Shown: positions 1 through 5,845 of the stretch, one piece after another
Position numbering within the stretch: the stretch's first letter is position 1
Layout: every line of letters starts with the position of its first letter
Source of the DNA: Deltaproteobacteria bacterium
GTDB lineage: Bacteria > Desulfobacterota > Syntrophia > Syntrophales > UBA2210
Direction: 5' to 3'
Assembly: GCA_016934695.1 (NCBI GenBank)
Contig: JAFGSH010000133.1
Span: 1-12,221 of the forward strand
Length of the DNA stretch: 12,221 bases
The notes under the pieces: model-generated
Told to the model about the DNA's origin: nothing
The model's database searches: none
Seen by the model: only the letters and a program-made list of their open reading frames with translations
Made by a program: the position numbers and the translations under genes

Positions 1-549
1 CGTTCGTATATCATAACCGTCTTCAAGCAGGTGCGTTGCGAAAGAGTGCCTGAACGTATGACATGTCACCCTTTTCACCAGTCCGGCACCGTACATCAGG
101 CATGCCATCAGCCATTTGTCACCTTTCAGGTTGCCCAATACCGCTTTCACTTCAGCCTTTGACATTACAACGGGCAATCGAGTCGGTTTTCGTGCCCGGA
201 TTACGCCCCCCAAGTCGCCTACCTCACGGCTCAGCACATGCCTGTACACAAAAAGAAGCGCGCTGAGGGCCTGATTCTGTGTGGAAGCACTGACCTTTTC
301 CTTTACCGCCAGGTGGGTCAGGAATGCGTTGATTTCCTTTTCTCCCATCTCATCGGGGTGTTTCACATTATGGAAGTATATGTATTTCTTGACCCAGTGA
401 CAGTAGGTCTGTTCCGTTTTCCTGCTGTAATGGCGTGAGCGCAGCGCAAGACGCAGGCGGTCGAGCAGTTTCGGCTGTGTGCCGGATTTTTCAGCAGACC
501 CGCAAGCTTGGGAACTCCCGGAGCGTATGCCTTGTCTTGTTGCTCCCAT
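1..549 (-). pseudogene. intI: Integron integrase with large in-frame internal deletion, 3' end outside window
   Basis: The frame is open from an ATG at 549, preceded by GGGAAGTGAAG, to the left edge (183 codons). Residues 27-157 match the N-terminal part of integron tyrosine recombinases: the core-binding domain around '[13 protein letters not shown]', '[20 protein letters not shown]' and '[11 protein letters not shown]', then 'LMYGAGL'. In normal family members 'YGAGL' is followed by the box I arginine (RLMECLRLRVKD-type) and about 125 residues, including the IntI-specific insert, before box II. Here residue 157 joins directly to '[18 protein letters not shown]' (box II, H164-x-x-R167). The catalytic box I Arg, the following Lys region and the IntI-specific domain are therefore missing, although the frame is intact on both sides. 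The Tyr would lie beyond the edge. Recombination activity is very unlikely; DNA binding by the N-terminal domain cannot be excluded. An assembly collapse is the main alternative. Element A lies directly upstream. Family assignment is confident. Confidence 0.85.
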
Positions 550-629
550 CTTCACTTCCCTATGTGTCGCTTCATAAAATAAGATGCGAAAGGCTCATTC
601 TGCACACCGGAAGTGATGAAACGAAAAAA

Positions 630-654
630 CCCCGCCTCAGAATGTGAAACGGGG
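630..654 (-). terminator. Intrinsic terminator of element A
   Basis: On the minus strand a stem opens with CCCCGTTTCA and closes with TGAGGCGGGG around a short CATTC-containing loop, and is followed by T6 (complement of 624-629). The stem is about 10 bp with two G-U pairs. It would end transcription from the element A promoter and from the amidase gene before intI, unless antiterminated. Confidence 0.8.
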
Positions 655-741
655 TATGTGGTCAGATCATAGGGGCCCTCTTTTTTTCTTTAAAAAGCAC
701 AACCCGGGTATGAAGCATGTGTGAACGAATGTAACGCCTGA

Positions 742-769
742 ATGCTACTCCTCTTATGACGTTTGTCAA
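742..769 (-). promoter_or_regulatory. Sigma70-type promoter in element A, towards intI
   Basis: A perfect TTGACA (769-764), a 16-bp spacer and TAGCAT (747-742) on the minus strand. The same box and exactly the same spacer occur in elements B and C, which supports a functional promoter. It lies about 40 bp after the amidase stop. Confidence 0.6.
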
Positions 770-808
770 TAATTTTTATCCAGCGAGCCGCCCCGCCAGG
801 TACACGGG

Positions 809-2290
809 TCACTCCTCATAGCCTGGCGGCGGCGTGAACCCGCCGAGGAGCCTGGACAGCTCGCGGGCAAAGGCGATGGTCGTCCGGTCCTCGAACCTGG
901 CGCCGATGATCTGTATCCCCACCGGCAGACCCGCCTCGGTCAATCCCACCGGCGCCGCTGTCGCCGGCAGACCGGCCACCGTCGCCGGCACAATCCAGGA
1001 AACGTTGCTGTCCAGCAGCGACTTCTCATGGCCGTTGATCACGATTCTGCGTGACTGCATCGGTTCCTGATGGTCATGGGGGAAGGCGGCGGTCGGCGAA
1101 ACGGGGGCGAGGAGCACGTCGTACCGTTCGAAGAAGGCGGCCCACAGGTCCTGCTCCGATTTCTGCCTCGCGACGAGTCCCTCGTCGAGGGGCAATGCCC
1201 CGGCCATCAATTTGCCGACAATCTGATACCACAACAGGCGCGTCTTACCCAGATCGACGGCGGGGTGCGCCTCCTCTACCGAGAGACCCGCGTCACGCAG
1301 CCGTTCTACCGTCTTTTGGAGCGTCGCCAGGACGCCGGCATCGATTTCGGCCGCGGGATCGGGATCCGTGAGCCACACCGCAACGCGATACTCCTTGAAT
1401 TGCCGGTTTCGCGCCGGCAGGAGTTTCGAATCGGCGCCACCTTCTTCCCCGCCGCCCGGCATCGTCAACACCTCCAGGGCCAGCTCCAGATCATCGGCGC
1501 TCCGGGCGAGGGGTCCCACGACCCAGATCGGCAGAATCGGCATGACCCGCGGGGGGACCTGGCCGGGCATGGGGGGGATATGCCCGTATCTCGGAACGAT
1601 TCCGAAGGTGGGTTTGTGCCCGAACACACCGTTGAAGCCGGCAGGCAGGCGGATCGATCCCCCCAGGTCGCTCCCCAGCTCGAGGGGGGTGAGCCCCGCG
1701 GCGAGGGCCGCGGCCGCGCCGCCCGATGAACCGCCGGGGGTCTTGGACAGATCCCAGGGATTGTTCGTCGTCCCGTAGACGTTATTGTAACTCTGGTGGT
1801 CACCCGCATGGTAGGGCGCGTTGGTCTTGCCGAAGATGACGGCCCCCGCGTCGATCAGGCGCTGTACGGCTGTTGCGTTGCTCTCCGGGATGTAATCTCT
1901 GAGGGTTGTATCGCCCGATGTCGCGGGCATGCCGACCACCTCGAACACATCCTTTACGGTCATCGGCAGGCCGTGGAGCGGCCCCCATATCTCGCCCCGG
2001 GCCAGTGCCTTGTCCGCCTCCGCCGCCCGCGCCCGGGCGGCGGCTGTGTCCAGGGCCACGACCGCGTTGATATTTTTATTATACCGCTCGATGCGATCGA
2101 GGTAGAGGTTGAGAAGATCGACGGAGCTGATCTCGCCGTTCCGAATGGCGCCTGCCAGCTCGGTGGCCGATTTGAAGGGGATCGAGTTGCTCTCCGGGGG
2201 AGATTTCACCCCGGTCTCCCCGCAGCACAGAAGGGCGCTCACCAGAACCGCGAGCGCACCCAGCCGAAGAACCTTTTTGCAGAGTGCCAT
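809..2290 (-). CDS. Amidase signature (AS) family amidohydrolase, probably exported
   Basis: A 493-residue amide hydrolase of the AS family (PF01425). The Ser-cisSer-Lys triad is complete: K113 in 'PMTVKDVF', cis-Ser S188 in 'TPGGSSGGAA', and nucleophile S212 in 'SDLGGSIRLPA'. Length is normal for the family. The ATG at 2290 is chosen because AGGAGG lies 8 nt upstream; an upstream ATG at 2335 would add 15 residues and bury the signal sequence. Residues 1-24 form a basic then hydrophobic leader ending 'SALLCCGETG'. It resembles a lipoprotein signal, but neither Cys has a canonical lipobox residue at -1, so lipidation is uncertain. The substrate cannot be read from sequence; the family includes aliphatic, aryl and peptide amidases. 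It is not GatA: no gatC or gatB is nearby and a leader peptide is present. It follows the DraG relic and ends about 40 bp before the element A promoter. Confidence 0.9.
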   Translation of the reverse strand: MALCKKVLRLGALAVLVSALLCCGETGVKSPPESNSIPFKSATELAGAIRNGEISSVDLLNLYLDRIERYNKNINAVVALDTAAARARAAEADKALARGEIWGPLHGLPMTVKDVFEVVGMPATSGDTTLRDYIPESNATAVQRLIDAGAVIFGKTNAPYHAGDHQSYNNVYGTTNNPWDLSKTPGGSSGGAAAALAAGLTPLELGSDLGGSIRLPAGFNGVFGHKPTFGIVPRYGHIPPMPGQVPPRVMPILPIWVVGPLARSADDLELALEVLTMPGGGEEGGADSKLLPARNRQFKEYRVAVWLTDPDPAAEIDAGVLATLQKTVERLRDAGLSVEEAHPAVDLGKTRLLWYQIVGKLMAGALPLDEGLVARQKSEQDLWAAFFERYDVLLAPVSPTAAFPHDHQEPMQSRRIVINGHEKSLLDSNVSWIVPATVAGLPATAAPVGLTEAGLPVGIQIIGARFEDRTTIAFARELSRLLGGFTPPPGYEE

Positions 2291-2331
2291 GATCGTGTCC
2301 TCCTGACTCCTGGGTCGGCTATTGAGCTGCA

Positions 2332-2492
2332 TCACGACGCCCTTGAGCGGTGGGGTCTTACATCCGTTTGAGGGGCCGGTTGGATGCCGTGCGCATCTCT
2401 TTCTCCGTCAACGATTCTCCCCCGTACGTTGTGTATTTTCGGCCGAGGCTCGTAGACCGATCCGATGATGTCCCCGGCGATTGCCCGATCAC
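2332..2492 (-). pseudogene. Degraded N-terminal remnant of an ADP-ribosylglycohydrolase (DraG-like) gene
   Basis: On the minus strand a strong ribosome-binding site (GGAGGAGG) is followed by GTG at 2492, coding V-I-G. One base later the frame reads 'AIAGDIIGSVYEPRP' (down to about 2440). This matches the conserved N-terminus of ADP-ribosylglycohydrolases, typically 'MIGAIAGDIIGSVYE'. A single-base deletion at the fourth codon (GGG CA instead of GGN GCA) would explain the frame change. After 'PRP' I see no further family motifs, and the shifted frame stops at 2332. This is therefore a relic of a gene start, not a working gene. The match is short (about 15 residues) but its placement directly after a good ribosome-binding site is telling. 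Chance resemblance is the alternative. The rest of the gap between the amidase and molybdoenzyme genes (2493-2588) shows nothing else. Confidence 0.45.
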
Positions 2493-2588
2493 TATGTATA
2501 CCTCCTCCGGTAAGACGTGTGGCGGATGGCCTGCCGTTTTCCAGACGCTTAGGGATATCGCATGAATGACCATAGGAGGTGATGATGC

Positions 2589-3311
2589 CTAACGTCCCTT
2601 GAGCCGTTCAGCAGGAACAGGGGCATCCACCGGATAGATCGGATTTGCGAGGGTCCACCAGCCCGGTGTCTGCTCCGCGGAAAAGACCACACGGGTGACG
2701 TATTTCGCGCCCTTGTACCCAAGGTCATACGGCGAGACCACACGGAGGGGGCTCCCCCGGTCGAAGGTGAGGGGTGCGTCGTCCATGCGCAAGGCCAGCA
2801 GGCACCTTTGCCCGGGGTCCAGGAGCCGCTCTAAGGGAAGAGACTCGATATAGTGATCGACCCCCGGGGCGGGTTCCGCAGTCGTGCCGAGGGAGTGGAA
2901 GACCACGTACCGTGCCTCCGGCTTCGGCTGAACGATCCCGGCAATCTCCGAGAAGCGAATGCCGCCCCACCGGATGTCCTTGACCGACCACCCTTCGACG
3001 CAGTGAAAGTCAGACGACTGGACAACCTGCGGCAAGTTGAGCAGCTCTTCATAAGAAAAGGCTCGGGGCTTTTCCACCAGACCCTCCACAACCAACCGGT
3101 ACGGCTCCCGGGCGGCGCTGTTTCTCCAGTGAATCGTCCCGTCGATCGGGTCGAAGACAAACGCCTCCTGTTCGACGGTCCGGGTCCGCAACAGCCTCAC
3201 AAAGAACGCCCAGACCGTTTTGGGAATGGCAAGGGCGATCCAGAAAAATGCCGATGCCTTGATGAAAAGCCTGCGGGTGAGTTTCATGTGCCCGTCGGTA
3301 AAAATACCCAT
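2589..3311 (-). CDS. Tat-exported molybdopterin-dependent oxidoreductase (sulfite oxidase fold, YedY/MsrP-like)
   Basis: A 240-residue protein of the oxidoreductase molybdopterin-binding family (PF00174). Start ATG at 3311 is set by GAGAGGTG 5 nt upstream. Residues 9-30 are a twin-arginine signal, 'LTRRLFIKASAFFW' then a hydrophobic stretch, so export by Tat with cofactor bound is expected. The catalytic domain shows 'SSDFHCVEGWSV' with C104 as the expected molybdenum-ligating Cys, then 'RWGGIRF', 'SLPLERLLDP', 'APLTFDRGSPLRVVSPYDLGYKGAKYV' in pieces, and 'PGWWTLANPIYPVD'. These are usual for small single-domain members of this fold. No dimerisation domain and no haem domain are present, and no YedZ/MsrQ-type membrane haem partner is encoded nearby. 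The natural substrate (methionine sulfoxide, sulfite or other) cannot be assigned. A 113-bp gap separates it from the HAD gene upstream. I see no clear promoter or hairpin there. Confidence 0.85.
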   Translation of the reverse strand: MGIFTDGHMKLTRRLFIKASAFFWIALAIPKTVWAFFVRLLRTRTVEQEAFVFDPIDGTIHWRNSAAREPYRLVVEGLVEKPRAFSYEELLNLPQVVQSSDFHCVEGWSVKDIRWGGIRFSEIAGIVQPKPEARYVVFHSLGTTAEPAPGVDHYIESLPLERLLDPGQRCLLALRMDDAPLTFDRGSPLRVVSPYDLGYKGAKYVTRVVFSAEQTPGWWTLANPIYPVDAPVPAERLKGR

Positions 3312-3424
3312 AACGTCACCTCTCGATCCGGCACTGTTTCGGATTGCCATCCGTGCATGTCAGTCGTGAAACTCCTTCGAGAGACACCGCCTTGTTGCAT
3401 ACCCGGGCCTGGCCCTGGCTGGTA

Positions 3425-4030
3425 TCACCCGGCGCGCAGGCAGGATTGCAGGGACGCGATCGTATCCTCCGCGGTCGTGAATAAGAGGGCGCGGATGCCG
3501 ACATCCCACGCGCCGTCCAGGTAGTCCTCGCGGTCGTCTATCATCAGCGCCTCGGCGGGGGCGACGTCGAGCCTGCGGAGGGTCAGCTCGTAGATCTCCC
3601 GTTCGGGCTTCGCGGTGTGTTCAAGACATGAAAAGGTGAGTACATCGAACATGGGATAGCCCAGTTCCTGGAAGTACTGAGCGGCGGGTTCTTCCGCGTT
3701 CGACAGCAGCGCCGTCCGGTAGCCGCGCCCCTGCAGGAGAGTGACCAGATCGAACATCTCCTGCCGGGGGACATACGCCTTGCGGAACGCCTCCCCCCAG
3801 AGAGAGGGGGCGCTCGGCGGCGGCACCCGCAGGTCGCCGCACGCCCTGTGCCAGAATTCCTTCTCGGAGATCAACCCCTTCAGGAATTCCGGGTAGTGCA
3901 TCTCACGCACCTGCGCGAACCGCTCCTCCAGGACACCCAGCGCCTCGCTGCAGTACGCGACCACCGCGGAGAATGGGTCGTCGATCAGGACCCCTCCCCA
4001 ATCGAAGATAACCGCTTTGATCGTGTTCAT
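3425..4030 (-). CDS. HAD-superfamily hydrolase, subfamily IA
   Basis: A 201-residue HAD hydrolase. Motif I is 'IFDWGGVLID' with nucleophile D10; the usual second Asp (position +2) is Gly (G12), as in the 'FDxGGVL' group related to YihX-type and epoxide-hydrolase N-terminal domains. Motif II is 'ALLSNAEE' (S110), motif III K141 in 'AKPEREIYE', and motif IV D165-D166 in 'MIDDREDYLDGA'. A small helical cap lies between motifs I and II (about residues 20-85). It is probably a cytoplasmic phosphatase acting on a sugar or nucleotide monophosphate, but the substrate is unknown. The ATG at 4030 lies 18 nt after the DUF6868 stop, so the two genes are probably co-transcribed. Loss of the +2 Asp weakens the general acid/base, but it is common in this subgroup and does not mean the enzyme is dead. 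Confidence 0.9.
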   Translation of the reverse strand: MNTIKAVIFDWGGVLIDDPFSAVVAYCSEALGVLEERFAQVREMHYPEFLKGLISEKEFWHRACGDLRVPPPSAPSLWGEAFRKAYVPRQEMFDLVTLLQGRGYRTALLSNAEEPAAQYFQELGYPMFDVLTFSCLEHTAKPEREIYELTLRRLDVAPAEALMIDDREDYLDGAWDVGIRALLFTTAEDTIASLQSCLRAG

Positions 4031-4048
4031 CGGTGCTCAAACGCCCCC

Positions 4049-4291
4049 TTACCCGACGATGCGCAGGGCAAGGTAGGGTACCAGATTGAAGAGGAGAATC
4101 CCGATCTTGAACAGCCCCATCCCGCCGTAGTGCAGGGCGTCGAACCGGTCGACCGGGATCTTGAACCAGGTGCTGTGCATCCGGTACATCCAGTCGCGGG
4201 CGAAGAGAAAGAACAAAAACCATACCAGCAACAGCCCGATGTTGATGAGCGAACACCACGCCAGCATGCTCCGCGTTGCTTCCAAGGTCAT
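4049..4291 (-). CDS. Small two-helix membrane protein, DUF6868-like
   Basis: An 80-residue protein. The start ATG at 4291 is set by AAGGAGG 5 nt upstream; a longer frame opening at 4324 lacks this. Two hydrophobic segments, residues 11-31 ('WCSLINIGLLLVWFLFFLF') and about 55-76, flank a polar stretch 'RDWMYRMHSTWFKIPVDRFD'. The combination of an N-terminal WC-x-INxGLL helix, 'HSTWFKI', 'RFDALHYGGM' and a C-terminal 'NLVPYLALRIVG' fits my recollection of the DUF6868 family of inner-membrane proteins, whose function is unknown. It is the first gene after element C and heads a unit with the HAD gene. The family name is from memory; the membrane topology is directly visible. Confidence 0.75.
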   Translation of the reverse strand: MTLEATRSMLAWCSLINIGLLLVWFLFFLFARDWMYRMHSTWFKIPVDRFDALHYGGMGLFKIGILLFNLVPYLALRIVG

Positions 4292-4322
4292 GATATCCTC
4301 CTTCGGTATTGGCAATCCGGAC

Positions 4323-4350
4323 ATTCCCGGTTACGTGACAGACCGGGAAT
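4323..4350. other. Perfect 9-bp inverted repeat in the leader of the DUF6868 gene
   Basis: ATTCCCGGT and ACCGGGAAT are separated by 10 nt, giving a perfect stem with no T tract. On the minus strand it begins at the stop codon of the 18-codon leader frame of element C and ends 31 nt before the DUF6868 start. It could be a transcript hairpin (mRNA protection or attenuation) or a protein-binding dyad. Confidence 0.6.
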
Positions 4351-4406
4351 CATACGGCACACCCCCGCACTCGGTTTGAGTCACGGGGTTGTCGCCACCA
4401 CTCCAT
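4350..4406 (-). other. Possible 18-codon leader peptide in element C
   Basis: On the minus strand AAGAGGG lies 6 nt before an ATG at 4406. The frame codes MEWWRQPRDSNRVRGCAV and stops at 4350. It runs through the element's hairpin and has two tandem Trp codons early. Element B holds a frame of exactly the same length in the same position, which is the reason for listing it. There is no direct evidence of translation, and the downstream gene has no visible connection to tryptophan. Confidence 0.3.
4363..4388 (-). terminator. Hairpin of element C, terminator-like without T tract
   Basis: On the minus strand CCCCGTGACTC pairs with GAGTGCGGGG around an AAACC loop, with one bulged G. No run of T follows, so by itself it is a weak intrinsic terminator. 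It occupies the same place as the terminator of element A. Confidence 0.45.
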
Positions 4407-4440
4407 ATCTTTCCCTCTTCCGCGGTACAAAGGGGTCTAC

Positions 4441-4483
4441 GCCTGTTCACCTATCTGTTCTCGGATAGGTAAACTGTACAGGC
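4441..4483. other. Two-part inverted repeat overlapping the element C promoter
   Basis: An inner perfect 7-bp stem, ACCTATC / GATAGGT around an 8-nt loop, is flanked by a second perfect pair, GCCTGT (4441-4446) and ACAGGC (4478-4483). The whole dyad covers the predicted -10 box and transcription start of element C. It may be an operator, or a structure in the 5' end of the transcript. Confidence 0.5.
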
Positions 4484-4500
4484 ATTGAGAAAAATGTCAA
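4473..4500 (-). promoter_or_regulatory. Sigma70-type promoter in element C, towards the DUF6868 gene
   Basis: A perfect TTGACA (4500-4495), a 16-bp spacer and TACAGT (4478-4473) on the minus strand, with the same geometry as in elements A and B. It starts 36 bp after the LysE stop. Confidence 0.6.
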
Positions 4501-4536
4501 GGAGTTTCAAGAAGCGCGGTGAGACGGAGCCGCCGT

Positions 4537-5160
4537 TCACGATCGCCGCATGGCGGCGGTCAGCACCCCGGCGCCGATCAGAACCGTCCCGCCGGCGCGG
4601 TCGAACCACCTGCGGACAGCGGGGTTGTTCAGTGCGTCGCGCATGCGTCCCGCAAAAACCGCATATACCGACGCATTGATCCCGGCAAGCACCAGAAAGG
4701 TGGCCCCCAGGATGATCAACTGGGGCGGCACCGATGCTCTCGGATTGACGAACTGAGGCAGAAACGCGACAAAGAAGGCGATTCCCTTGGGGTTCAGCGC
4801 GGTCACGATGAACGCGCTCTTAAAAAAAGAGCTCCTGGCACGGATCCCCGCGGGAGGAGGCGGCCGTTCATCGTCGGGCCGCGAACGCCACAAACGGACG
4901 CCGAGGAAGACCAGGTATACGGCGCCGATCCACTTCAGGACGGTGAACAGGACGGCCGAGGCGGACAGGACGGCGCCCAGCCCCAGGAGGGAAAGCGTCA
5001 TGGCCGTCAGGTCGCCGGATACAACACCGGCGACCAGGGGAATCGCAGACTTCCGCCCGTGGGCGATCGCCTGGCTCAATACCAGAAGGATCGTCGGACC
5101 CGGTATCACCAGCAGGATTGCAGCGGCACACACAAACGTTATCCAGATCTCTATATCCAT
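4537..5160 (-). CDS. LysE/RhtB-family amino acid (metabolite) exporter
   Basis: A 207-residue inner-membrane exporter (PF01810). Six hydrophobic segments are visible at about residues 4-28, 40-63, 67-90, 112-135, 145-168 and 185-203. Family hallmarks are the 'IPGPTILLVLSQAIAHGRKSA' region (first-helix PGP at 20-22, then a glycine/basic turn), 'WIGAVYLVFLGVRLWRS' after helix three, and 'NPKGIAFFVAFLPQFV' (NPKG 123-126). Length is typical. Members export basic amino acids, homoserine, threonine, leucine or unrelated small molecules; the substrate cannot be told from sequence. The start ATG lies only 4 nt after the hxpB stop, so translational coupling is likely, and the ribosome-binding site inside the hxpB end is weak. 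It is the last gene of the block that begins at DUF2784. Confidence 0.93.
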   Translation of the reverse strand: MDIEIWITFVCAAAILLVIPGPTILLVLSQAIAHGRKSAIPLVAGVVSGDLTAMTLSLLGLGAVLSASAVLFTVLKWIGAVYLVFLGVRLWRSRPDDERPPPPAGIRARSSFFKSAFIVTALNPKGIAFFVAFLPQFVNPRASVPPQLIILGATFLVLAGINASVYAVFAGRMRDALNNPAVRRWFDRAGGTVLIGAGVLTAAMRRS

Positions 5161-5164
5161 GCCG

Positions 5165-5821
5165 TTATGCCCGCATCATCGCAAACGAAAATTCCGAGAG
5201 GGAGTGCACCTTGTAATCCGCCTCGCGGAACCGCGGGTCGTCGTACTGCTCCGGGGCAGGCACGGCCACGACGGTCATCCCCGCGGATTTCGCGGAACGC
5301 ACCCCCAGCAGCGAATCTTCAAAGGCAAGGCACTCGCGGGGATCAACCGCCAGCCGATCGGCCGTCCGGAGGTAGACCGCCGGATCGGGCTTTCCCAGGG
5401 CATCCTCATCCGCGGAGCACACGACGTGAAAAAAGTCCCGAATATCAAGCTTGTCGACGACCGCCTCGATCAGGCCCAGGGGGGAGGACGAAGCGACGGC
5501 GAGCATCAGGCCCGCTCCCCGGAGGCGCTCCAGGGTCTCATACACCCCTCCCAGAGACTCTCCCTCGTCCGCCACCAGCCGGTACATCTCCGAAAGGATT
5601 TCTTCTTCGACCTGCCGCCGGCTCTTTCCCGCCCAGGGAAACTTCCGGTACCAGTGCGCTACGACCTCGTCCAGGCGCAGCCCCATCGTTCCGATGCACA
5701 TCTCCGTCGTGAGGGCGATCCCCACGTTCCCGAAGACCTCCTGCTCGGCCCGCCGCCAGAGCGGTTCCGAATCGATCAGGACGCCGTCCATGTCAAAAAT
5801 TGCCGCCCGCATGATGGCCAT
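5165..5821 (-). CDS. hxpB: HAD-IA sugar phosphatase, HxpB (YniC)-like
   Basis: A 218-residue HAD hydrolase of the beta-phosphoglucomutase-like group. Motif I is 'IFDMDGVLIDSEPLW' (D10 and D12), motif II 'VASSSP' (S111-113), motif III K144 in 'GKPDPAVYL', and motif IV 'FEDSLLGVRSAKSAGM' (E168-D169). Similarity to E. coli HxpB (hexitol phosphatase B, formerly YniC) covers specific stretches: 'MGLRLDEVVAHWYRKFPWAG' in the cap and 'VPAPEQYDDPRF' near the end. That enzyme dephosphorylates 2-deoxyglucose 6-phosphate and sorbitol- or mannitol-type phosphates, so a role in sugar-phosphate detoxification or hexitol metabolism is likely, although the exact substrate remains inferred. It lies 24 nt after budA and 4 nt before the LysE gene. 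The ATG at 5821 has only a weak ribosome-binding site; an ATG at 5812 is an alternative. Confidence 0.9.
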   Translation of the reverse strand: MAIMRAAIFDMDGVLIDSEPLWRRAEQEVFGNVGIALTTEMCIGTMGLRLDEVVAHWYRKFPWAGKSRRQVEEEILSEMYRLVADEGESLGGVYETLERLRGAGLMLAVASSSPLGLIEAVVDKLDIRDFFHVVCSADEDALGKPDPAVYLRTADRLAVDPRECLAFEDSLLGVRSAKSAGMTVVAVPAPEQYDDPRFREADYKVHSLSEFSFAMMRA

Positions 5822-5845
5822 TCCGTTCTTTGGAGGGGGGAACGA

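Larger units (their letters stand above)
624..769 (-). repeat. Intergenic element A (promoter-leader-terminator repeat)
   Basis: First of three related intergenic elements, lying between the amidase stop (809) and intI (549). Reading the minus strand it holds TTGACA (769-764), a TAGCAT -10 (747-742), the block GCGTTACATTCGTTCA shared in part with element B, CCCGG, GCTTTTT, AGAGGG (681-676), an ATG (670) and a CCCCG hairpin (654-630) followed by six T. TTGACA to AGAGGG spans exactly the same distance as in element B, and the segment between them is visibly similar to B, roughly two bases in three by eye. The frame after the ATG stops at once (ATG ATC TGA, 670-662), unlike in B and C. Confidence 0.7.
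4363..4500 (-). repeat. Intergenic element C (promoter-leader-hairpin repeat)
   Basis: Third member of the element family, between the LysE stop (4537) and the DUF6868 gene. In minus-strand order: TTGACA (4500-4495), TACAGT (4478-4473), CAGAT, TTTGTACCGC, AAGAGGG (AGAGGG complement at 4413-4418), ATG (4406) and the CCCCG hairpin (4388-4363). It shares CAGAT and TTTGTACYGC with element B; TTGACA to AGAGGG is about 6 nt shorter than in A and B, and AGAGGG to hairpin matches B. It is the most diverged copy. Confidence 0.55.

Noticed and set aside
2358..2573. Minus-strand frame of 71 codons in the gap before the amidase
   Set aside because: No ribosome-binding site at its start and no family resemblance; it runs through the DraG relic in a different frame.
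2582..2602. Plus-strand AGGAGGTG followed by tandem ATG
   Set aside because: The frame stops after six codons and overlaps the end of the molybdoenzyme gene; it is most likely a chance match.
4519..5712. Plus-strand open frame of 397 codons rich in Arg, Pro and Gly
   Set aside because: Antisense shadow of the LysE and hxpB genes; the composition is typical of a wrong-frame translation in GC-rich DNA.
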